Below are positions 7,876 to 12,310 of a DNA stretch of 12,310 nt, in pieces; the first letter of the stretch is position 1, and every line of letters begins with the position of its first letter. The position numbers and the translations under genes are program-made. The DNA is taken from the NCBI GenBank assembly GCA_003573635.1, contig QUTJ01031501.1, positions 1 to 12,310 of the forward strand, in the 5' to 3' direction. The notes under the pieces are model-generated. The model was not told the origin of the DNA, ran no database searches, and saw only the letters and a list, made by a program, of their open reading frames with translations. This stretch comes from Goniomonas avonlea. Taxonomy: Eukaryota; Cryptophyceae; Goniomonadida; Goniomonadaceae.

Positions 7876-9001
7876 TCGGAAAGTTCTCAGTGATAGTGTA
7901 GCCTTCCATAAAGTGGACTACGAGGTTAACCTCGAAGTCGACCTTGAACTGCTTCACAGACACCGTCGGGCATGTGAACAAACGGGGGAAGATCATGTAG
8001 AGAGGTATTTCAAATTTCCGCGTAACGTTGCCATCGGCGACCTGGATGCTCTGGATCTCGGATGCTGCGGAGCTGTGTCAGGATGCAGGACGCAACTAAG
8101 CTCAGACAAACTCACCCTCTTTTGCCATGCCCTCGCTGGTACCTGTTACATAGTGAGACGTTGAATCGTCAAAAAGGCACATACCGCAGGTTTCTACTCG
8201 AACGAGCTGAATTTCCAGAGAACGGATTTCTGCTTCGGCCTCCTCAACAGTGAGCATTCCAGTGAGCGGTTTAACGATGTTGCAAACAGTGGAATCTAAA
8301 CGGCCGTGAATCATGAACCGAGGGATGCGTGCAGCCGAGCCCTGAAATATTGTTAGCGAGGACCGTAGGCACCAAGAGCCCCCAACTTCAGAAAACAACC
8401 TCACCGGACGAATATTCTCCAAAGACTGTGGCGTAATTTTGAAAGTTGTGGGCTTTGGATCCGGCGCGGACTTTGTGGTCGCCTGGGCTCGGTGAGAAAA
8501 AGAGAAAAAAGCGAAGCGGACGAGCTCACCGGCGAATTGATAATAAACTCCACAACCTTTTTCAAGTTCTTTGCGAGAAGTGGCCGTGGGCATTCGCATG
8601 TGATGCTGTACTGCACATTCACATAGACTCCATGGTACGTGTCGTGCAGCTTTTCGCCATCAAGCGGGGCGAGCTTGAACTCGAAGGGAATTTCCTCCTC
8701 CCCGTCTGGAATCTTTCCAGGCTGTGCAATTTGAATAGTGTGCGCCAACAATTGCACCGGTTTGAGTGAGCTGTAGAACGCCTCAAAAAGACCAGTGCTC
8801 TTCGGGCTCAGCTGGAGCATGAACTGTCCGTCGACGACCATGGAGATGCCATTGTGTTGCATCCCTCCTTTGTTGCTCAGAACAACCACCCCGCGCACCA
8901 CCTCCTGCTCTATGTGTTAGGACCCCACAAACGCACGGGCGCACGCTCACTCCAGGCATGTACGTCCGGTCATAGCGATCGAGCCGGATCTCCAAGGCCA
9001 T
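7859..9001 (-). CDS. VPS26C: VPS26C (DSCR3), Retriever/Commander subunit
   Basis: Arrestin-fold subunit of the Retriever complex, which with the CCC complex returns endosomal membrane cargo to the cell surface. Exons on the minus strand: 9001-8951, 8904-8530, 8482-8405, 8341-8185, 8142-8116 and 8064-7859; introns 46, 47, 63, 42 and 51 nt. The product is 297 residues, the length I recall for human VPS26C. Diagnostic stretches in order are [152 protein letters not shown] and ENFPIKLYR. These distinguish it from the retromer VPS26A/B paralogues. The last acceptor must be GCTCCGCAG (8065), not CACAG just before it, to stay in frame. The fifth exon is only 27 nt. The stop lies inside the last exon of the convergent SANT-PHD gene. 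Confidence 0.95.
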
Positions 9002-9148
9002 TTTTTGTCGACTTGGGAGTCGGACTCTACGCGTCAAACCTTTCAAGAAAACCCACGAGCAAGGAGCCTTGGAAGCACGACAAGCTCGCGCTGTCGATTT
9101 CGTCTCACGCCTCACGTTCGTCCAAGGACCACCAGCTCCAGACACTAG
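9002..9148. promoter_or_regulatory. 147-bp bidirectional promoter between VPS26C and RPB12
   Basis: Lies between the divergent start codons at 9001 (minus) and 9149 (plus). It includes GAGTC-G-GACTC (9017-9027), a near-perfect palindrome, and ACGCGT (9029-9034), which matches the MluI cell-cycle box of fungi; that match may be chance. No TATA-like element is evident. Confidence 0.45.
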
Positions 9149-9406
9149 ATGGAATCCACAGCACCAACTTGCGCGTATATTTGTGGATGTACGTCGTGAT
9201 CATTTTGCATCCGCTTGCGCTTCTGATCCATGCGCAGGGTGCGGTAGTCAGAATGATCTGAAGTCCTCAGACTTCATTCGTTGCCGTGGTTGTGGGTACC
9301 GTATTATGTACAAGAAACGCACCTCAAGACGTGCGTTTTTCATTCATTCATTTGCGTCTATTCGGTTCTCACTTGCGGCGCAGCTGTCCTGTATGAAGCG
9401 CGGTAA
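9149..9406 (+). CDS. RPB12: RNA polymerase subunit RPB12/RPABC4, shared by Pol I, II and III
   Basis: Small zinc-binding structural subunit common to the three nuclear RNA polymerases; it helps hold the polymerase assembly platform. Exons 9149-9188, 9238-9330 and 9384-9406, introns 49 and 53 nt, 51 residues (family usually 50-70). The zinc ribbon is YICGWCG (Cys12, Cys15) and [16 protein letters not shown] (Cys29, Cys32), nearly the family signature. The C-terminus RPVLYEAR matches the conserved RLVVFDAR-type ending and appears only when the 53-nt intron is removed, which supports the 23-nt last exon. An in-frame TAG directly precedes the ATG (9146-9148), which fixes the start. It is divergent from VPS26C and convergent with the ferredoxin gene. 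Confidence 0.95.
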
Positions 9407-9569
9407 CCAACGCAATTTTGACCCGAGACATAGTTCAGTAGAGAATCAGCTATATTTTTCATAAATTCAGAGTGAAATCACAAGACGCTCAACGTTGTGC
9501 GTCCATTCCGCTTCCGGTCGGACAGGTGCGAGGGAGGCGTCGAGACCATGGGGCAACCCCATGATGGAG
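9407..9569. other. 163-bp convergent 3' interval
   Basis: Separates the stop codons of RPB12 (plus) and ferredoxin (minus). It contains CATGGGG/CCCCATG (9547-9553 and 9557-9563), a 7-bp stem with a 3-nt loop starting about seven bases after the ferredoxin stop on the minus strand. An AT-rich patch at 9450-9468 is the likely 3' end region of RPB12. No AATAAA is evident on either strand. Confidence 0.5.
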
Positions 9570-10544
9570 TTAATGGTGTGACGGCTTGTGCCCGTCCACA
9601 TACATGTTGCGTGTGGCTTCTGGGAGTTTGCATCGAATTCCCTCCAGCTCTGGCGTCAGGAAGACTTGGCACCCCAGTCGAGACCTGGGGAAATATTTAG
9701 GTCAGTGGTGCGTGTCCGTGTCCGTGTGCAGATGCGGTTCGGGTGTGCGCGTATCCGTGAAGGGGGCATGCGCGACACCAGCCGTGCGGACAACTAAAAA
9801 TCACTAACAGAGTCAAACGATGGTTAGAATCGCGGATTGTGTCACCACAGCAACAGCCGCCACACCTCACATCAACAACAGCCAACACCACTGCCACCCC
9901 ACACACCAGTTTGCTATGCAGTCAACAACAACGGGCCGGTATTGTGGAGGAGGGCTGAGGGCGATGGTGCATACGAGCGCATCAGCAAATTACAGCACCG
10001 GCGAGATAATCACTAGCACGACAGTGGGCAATGCTGGTGGGGGAGGGGTCGTACGTGTCGGTGAGGCCGAAAGCCAAGTCGAGCATGTCATTTTCATCAT
10101 CGGACGGCTCGGGCAGTTTGTTGAAGGTTTCCTCATTCAAAATGATGTGGCAGGTCGAACAGGCAAGGGATCCCTCACACGCCCCTGAAGGCTGAATAAG
10201 CAAGCGCCGACGCCGAGACTCGGGTTAACGTACCTTCCAAGTCAATATGATTCTCGTGGGCGACAGTGAGAATGTGTTGGCCCACCTTGCCTTTAACAGA
10301 GACAGTGTCTCCTTCTTTGTTTTCAAAGTTTACAGTGACCCTGTCCAACACTGTCAAAACAAAAACTGCATCACGCGCATCTTGCTGCTCACAGAGGAGC
10401 ATCCGGAGCAACATCGCCGTGTGAACGAGCAAAAACTCTCGAAGTTTTTGTCCACTTAGATGTAGCCGGTGCCAGGCGCCCCAGCGAGGGGGCTTTTGAC
10501 GCACCAACGGAGCGCCAGCAGATCTGACCAGCACGCCTGAGCAT
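9570..10544 (-). CDS. FDX2: Mitochondrial adrenodoxin-type [2Fe-2S] ferredoxin
   Basis: Electron carrier of the mitochondrial matrix, reduced by ferredoxin reductase and used in Fe-S cluster assembly and related reactions. Exons on the minus strand: 10544-10393, 10340-10234, 10184-10055 and 9684-9570; introns 52, 49 and 370 nt; 167 residues. Residues 1-45 ([14 protein letters not shown]...) are rich in Arg, Ser and Ala with no acid until late, as in a mitochondrial presequence. The core has [75 protein letters not shown], and [12 protein letters not shown]. The cluster ligands are Cys89, Cys95, Cys98 and Cys135, in the C-x5-C-x2-C...C pattern; Cys135 is on the last exon. The first-intron acceptor must be TTGGACAG (10341), ten bases past the first CAG, to keep phase. 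Similarity is closer to FDX2 than to steroidogenic FDX1, but that split is a judgement. Confidence 0.93.
9685..10054 (-). other. 370-nt intron of the ferredoxin gene
   Basis: Donor GTACGA at 10054 and acceptor TTTCCCCAG at 9685 join two exons with matching phase 2, inside the codon before SRLGCQ. The length is 6 to 9 times that of most introns here. On the plus strand it carries a CA/CAACA-rich patch (9848-9910) and GTGTCCGTGTCCGTGTG repeats (9710-9726). I see no snoRNA or other gene in it. Confidence 0.8.
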
Positions 10545-10734
10545 TGTTGGCGCAAGACTGCCACAAGTCTGGTGCTTATGAAGCGCGTAATCACTATCAG
10601 CACTCAGATGATCACATCCCAACCAGAGTTCTCAGGTAGTTCAAACTTCGATATTATTATTAGTCACGTTAACGGTTACCAGCCCGTCCTCGATAACCGT
10701 AACCGTACACAACGGTGGGCCGTCGGTGGCTCTG
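10545..10734. promoter_or_regulatory. 190-bp bidirectional promoter with ACGGTTA/TAACCGT motifs
   Basis: Lies between the ferredoxin ATG (10544, minus) and the Gln-rich gene ATG (10735, plus). ACGGTTA occurs at 10672-10678 and its complement TAACCGT twice, overlapping, at 10694-10700 and 10700-10706. An AACGG lies nearby at about 10711. A short AT-rich run, ATATTATTATTAG, lies just upstream at about 10651-10663. TAACGG-type sites are typical of Myb proteins, but the factor is not shown. Confidence 0.5.
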
Positions 10735-12310
10735 ATGCGTGAAGAGCGTGACGTCCTCGGACATCCGAACCCGTATCAAATGCTACCAGCAGCGAGTTAC
10801 GCTCCTCAAACTCAGTCACAGCAAGTTTCACCTTCTTTTACAATGACAATGTCAGATCGTCCTGCCAGTCAACAACCCCATCCGGTTCAGGGAAAGCCAC
10901 TGGTGCCCCGACTCCCACTTGGGAACCTTCTGTCGGAAGGGAACGACCCGTCCCATCAGTACTCAAAACCAAGTCCGCGCGAGCGAATAGATACCCTTCT
11001 CTCAATGCCCGGTCCAATCTCAGGGCAACTGCCCGCGAGAAGTCCTGGCATCTCAGATCTGAGTCCAAGACAAGCAATTGAGCAGTTGCTGGGCCATACG
11101 CTGGCCAAGCCGCCTTCAGACACAAGTGAAATCGGACAACGGTACAGCATGCAGCCGAGCCAGCTTTTTCCGATCCAAGACTCCCTGGTCAGCACTCGGC
11201 ATCCACCGACCTCGCCACCCGCCGCTTCCTCGTCGGTTTTGACAGAAGCACAGATCGAGCCATACCGACGCGCACAGATCGAAAAACAGGCAATGCAGAG
11301 GGCCATTGGTCTGTCCCCATTGCGCCCGATGCAGGCACAAACCGAGCACTTTCAGGCACGCGGGGCTCCTGAACCAACGTTTGCTGCGAAGCACTCTCCG
11401 AGCAATGGAGAAATGAACGCACCCTTCCGATCAGAGGAAGCACACGATGATCCACACCGAGTCGCCAGGGAGCAGCTACTTCGACTGCTCACGCCCATGG
11501 ATGAACGTATGTTGCCACTTGAATATTGCCTGTACGGATCATGACCGACTCTTGCCACAGTGCCAGAAACCCGGACTGGATCGCCGAACCGCGCGTTATC
11601 TGCCAACGCCCCGCCATCGTATCAACCATCACAGCCGCAGTTCCTTCCGCAGCAGACCTTGTCACAGCCGCAGTTCCTTCCGCAGCAGACCTTGTCACAG
11701 CCGCAGTTCCTTCCGCAGCAGACCTTGTCACAGCCGCAGCACCAGCGGATGGAGTTGGCTTTACACCAGCAGCAGCAGCTACAACCCCAGGCGTCGTCAG
11801 CCCTCCACCTACTCCCTCCCCAGACGCTGCCACCGCAACCGCCATTGCAGCACATCTCCTTGCCAGTGCATCCACCCGCGTCGCAGTGGGCTCCGACCTT
11901 GGTTTCTCACGCTGCGCCGCACTACCCTCCGCCAATGCAGCCATCACCACCTCAGCCGCTTCACCCACAAATCCAGCAACCACTGCACCCGTTGTCCCAG
12001 ACACAACAGCAGCAGTCGCGAGCACACCCGCCGTCCCAGCCACTGCCACCACCTCACCCGCAACCACAATCACACTCGCAGCAGCATCCACAGCATCCTC
12101 CGCCACACCCACAGCATCCTCCGCCACACCCACAGCATCCTCCGCCACACCCACAGCGCCAGTACCATCACCAGCAACCACAACCCCAGCCACAGCCACA
12201 GCCCCAGCCTCCACAACCACAACCGCTCCTGTACCAGCAATCGCAGCCACAGCCACAGCCACAGTCGCAACCGCAGTCACAGCATCCTCCACACCCCCAG
12301 TACCAGCACC
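10735..12310 (+). CDS. Gln/Pro/His-rich protein, 3'-truncated by window end
   Basis: Exon 1 runs from ATG at 10735 to 11506. A 54-nt intron (donor GTATGT, acceptor TTGCCACAG at 11560) joins in phase 1 to a second exon that stays open to the window end. At least 507 residues are visible. Without splicing, the frame ends at 11544. Residues 1-257 are Pro/Ser/Gln-rich with short helical pieces (RERIDTLLSMPG, PRQAIEQLLG, EPYRRAQIEKQAMQRAIGL, AREQLLRLLTP). Two of these, RERIDTLL and PRQAIEQLL, look like diverged copies of one motif. After the intron come exact 11-residue repeats (SQPQFLPQQTL, three copies), HPPPHPQ repeats and long PQ/HP runs. I do not recognise a family; composition suggests a disordered transcriptional or RNA-associated scaffold, which is inference. 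The in-frame GTG at 10726 is not needed as a start. Confidence 0.75.
11629..11739 (+). repeat. 33-bp perfect tandem repeat, three copies plus partial
   Basis: TCACAGCCGCAGTTCCTTCC starts identical 33-bp units at 11629, 11662 and 11695, with a 12-bp fourth start at 11728. Each unit encodes SQPQFLPQQTL. The perfect identity suggests recent duplication or ongoing slippage. Confidence 0.95.
12091..12153 (+). repeat. 21-bp perfect tandem repeat, three copies
   Basis: CAGCATCCTCCGCCACACCC begins identical units at 12091, 12112 and 12133, encoding QHPPPHP. It sits inside a longer CAG/CCA-rich Gln/Pro stretch that continues to the window end. Confidence 0.95.

Noticed and set aside
8446-8769. 107-codon plus-strand frame
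   Set aside because: Antisense to the well-supported VPS26C exons 2 and 3.
11489-12292. 267-codon minus-strand Val/Ala/Gly-rich frame
   Set aside because: It is the reverse complement of the CAG/CCA-rich Gln/Pro exon; the plus strand has a spliced frame with phase agreement and ordered repeats.
1-12310. tRNA, rRNA, CRISPR or transposase
   Set aside because: Looked for tRNA B-box-like sequence, regular spaced repeats and transposase motifs by eye and saw none; a covariance-model and profile search would be decisive.

Overview
The window is nuclear DNA of a eukaryote with compact genes. The evidence is many very short spliceosomal introns (26 of the 29 I place are 41 to 63 nt, with GT...AG ends and often a CTAAC or CTGAC branch-like motif near the acceptor), eukaryote-only proteins, intergenic gaps of about 100 to 800 bp, and long GA/CT and GT microsatellites. 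VPS26C, a Commander/Retriever subunit that is largely missing from fungi, together with tiny introns and GTRNG donors, suggests a unicellular protist rather than an animal, land plant or yeast. I cannot name the lineage. All exon structures were worked out by eye from splice motifs, reading phase and remembered family motifs; no alignment was run.

Layout. 1-774: a 145-bp sequence present twice in tandem, the second copy split by about 210 bp of GA-rich repeat, then a small tandem repeat with two hairpins. 775-2076 (-): unrecognised disordered protein. 2405-3380 (+): RPUSD1-like pseudouridine synthase, five exons. 3381-4200: no convincing gene, with a C/CT/GT microsatellite. 4201-5135 (-): unrecognised four-helix membrane protein, six exons. 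5234-7875 (+): SANT plus PHD-finger chromatin protein, ten exons, one intron of about 1 kb. 7859-9001 (-): VPS26C, six exons. 9149-9406 (+): RPB12/RPABC4, the small zinc subunit of RNA polymerases I, II and III, three exons. 9570-10544 (-): mitochondrial-type [2Fe-2S] ferredoxin, four exons. 10735-end (+): Gln/Pro-rich protein, cut by the window edge.

The eight genes alternate strand strictly (- + - + - + - +). They form four head-to-head pairs sharing short promoters (328, 98, 147 and 190 bp), and their tails converge; one convergent pair (SANT-PHD and VPS26C) overlaps by 17 coding bases. The genes do not form a pathway. They serve RNA modification, chromatin, endosomal sorting, transcription and Fe-S electron transfer. 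I found no mobile-element protein, tRNA, rRNA, CRISPR array or clearly new multi-gene system. The most notable points are the strict gene architecture, the tail overlap, the long hairpin-bearing intron, the C-rich +4 donor position and the three unrecognised proteins.
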